Of a stretch of 64,000 nt of DNA, positions 63,528 through 64,000 are shown piece by piece. The notes beneath the pieces are model-generated. The model did not search any database. It was not told the DNA's origin and saw nothing but the letters and a program-made list of their open reading frames with translations. Positions within the stretch are counted from its first letter, which is position 1, and every line of letters starts with the position of its first letter. Source of the stretch: Alistipes communis. Lineage in GTDB: Bacteria > Bacteroidota > Bacteroidia > Bacteroidales > Rikenellaceae. The stretch spans positions 806,001 to 870,000 of the forward strand of contig NZ_AP019735.1 in the NCBI RefSeq assembly GCF_006542665.1, given 5' to 3'. A program made the position numbers and the translations under genes.

Positions 63528-64000
63528 ATGAATCGGGACAATTCTTCGGAACTCTTCCCCGTCGTCGACGAGACGGGACGGGTCGTCGGCTGCGCCACGC
63601 GCGGCGAATGCCACGACGGGCGGCGGTTGCTGCATCCGGTCGTACATCTGCACCTGTTCAACAGCCGGGGCGAGCTCTATTTGCAGAAACGCCCGCTGTG
63701 GAAAGATATTCAGCCCGGGCGCTGGGACACGGCCGTCGGCGGCCACGTCGACTACGGCGAGACCCCCGACGAAGCGCTGCGCCGCGAAGTACGCGAGGAG
63801 CTTGGCGTCACGGAGTTCACGCCCGAACGGCTCACGCAGTACATCTTCGACTCGGTGCGCGAGCGTGAACTGGTCTACGTCAACCGCACCGTCTACGACG
63901 GCCCCGTCACGCCGAGCGACGAGACCGACGGCGGACGGTTCTGGACGATCGGAGAGATCCTCCGCACACTGGGCACGGGTCTCTTCACGCCCAATTTCGA
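63528..64000 (+). CDS. Nudix hydrolase, cut by the window end
   Basis: The first 157 residues of a Nudix protein. The Nudix box is complete: GGHVDYGETPDEALRREVRE continuing ELGV. The preceding sequence (PVVHLHLFNSRGELYLQKRP, then GRWDTAVGG) resembles the IPP-isomerase-like/YfcD group of Nudix enzymes. The 3' end is outside the window. The substrate is unknown. Confidence 0.88.
   Translation, partial: MNRDNSSELFPVVDETGRVVGCATRGECHDGRRLLHPVVHLHLFNSRGELYLQKRPLWKDIQPGRWDTAVGGHVDYGETPDEALRREVREELGVTEFTPERLTQYIFDSVRERELVYVNRTVYDGPVTPSDETDGGRFWTIGEILRTLGTGLFTPNF

Noticed and set aside
62090..63661. A 523-codon minus-strand frame spanning the intergenic region and the GNAT gene
   Set aside because: It covers repeats, promoters and the antisense of a recognisable gene; no domain is visible.

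Overview
The window is high-GC chromosomal DNA from a Bacteroidota bacterium. Two SusC/SusD loci, many lipoproteins with BACON domains, promoters of the TTTG-N20-TAnnTTTG type, no Shine-Dalgarno sequences, and dispersed hairpin repeats together suggest Alistipes or a close Rikenellaceae relative. The genus is an inference from style and gene content, not from a search.

Bases 1-11604 hold nutrient-uptake locus 1. A promoter with an overlapping 20-bp palindrome is followed by a leader of five tandem hairpin repeats. Then come a surface metallophosphoesterase lipoprotein, a BACON/LamG-like lipoprotein, SusC, SusD, a terminator and a membrane-bound TPR/HTH regulator. Bases 12015-26601 are housekeeping and accessory genes: a DJ-1/PfpI protein behind two operator-like palindromes, a GH109-type hexosaminidase divergent from an N-acetylhexosamine-kinase-like protein, an outer-membrane barrel with a lipoprotein partner, a LuxR-type regulator, a small barrel protein, a cysteine synthase/glycosyltransferase/AsmA cluster, and a MATE exporter with a cytidylate-kinase-like protein.

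Bases 26686-39909 hold locus 2 on the minus strand. Its order is nucleoside-hydrolase-like protein, SusC, SusD, double-BACON lipoprotein, a second metallophosphoesterase, and two paralogous lipoproteins sharing a long C-terminal module. Its promoter has the same architecture as locus 1, with a palindrome matching at 19 of 20 positions. Each locus also has one surface-protein gene broken by a tract of exactly nine G just before or just after the hydrophobic part of the signal peptide: the phosphoesterase in locus 1 and SusC in locus 2. In both, one extra G restores the frame. I read this as a co-regulated, probably phase-variable two-locus system for importing a phosphorylated substrate, with nucleotides or nucleosides as one candidate. 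Homopolymer sequencing error is the main alternative.

Bases 40227-48547 carry an organophosphate-type MFS transporter divergent from a DeoR/GlpR-type regulator, a Kef-type antiporter, a HAD phosphatase, a GNAT protein, and a two-gene operon of a NifU-like scaffold and a GGGtGRT protein. Bases 48885-62028 are the classic minus-strand block tRNA-Thr, tRNA-Tyr, tRNA-Gly, tuf, tRNA-Trp, secE, nusG, rplK, rplA, rplJ, rplL, rpoB, rpoC. The window ends with a GNAT gene transcribed from a promoter inside a repeat, and a Nudix gene cut by the window edge.
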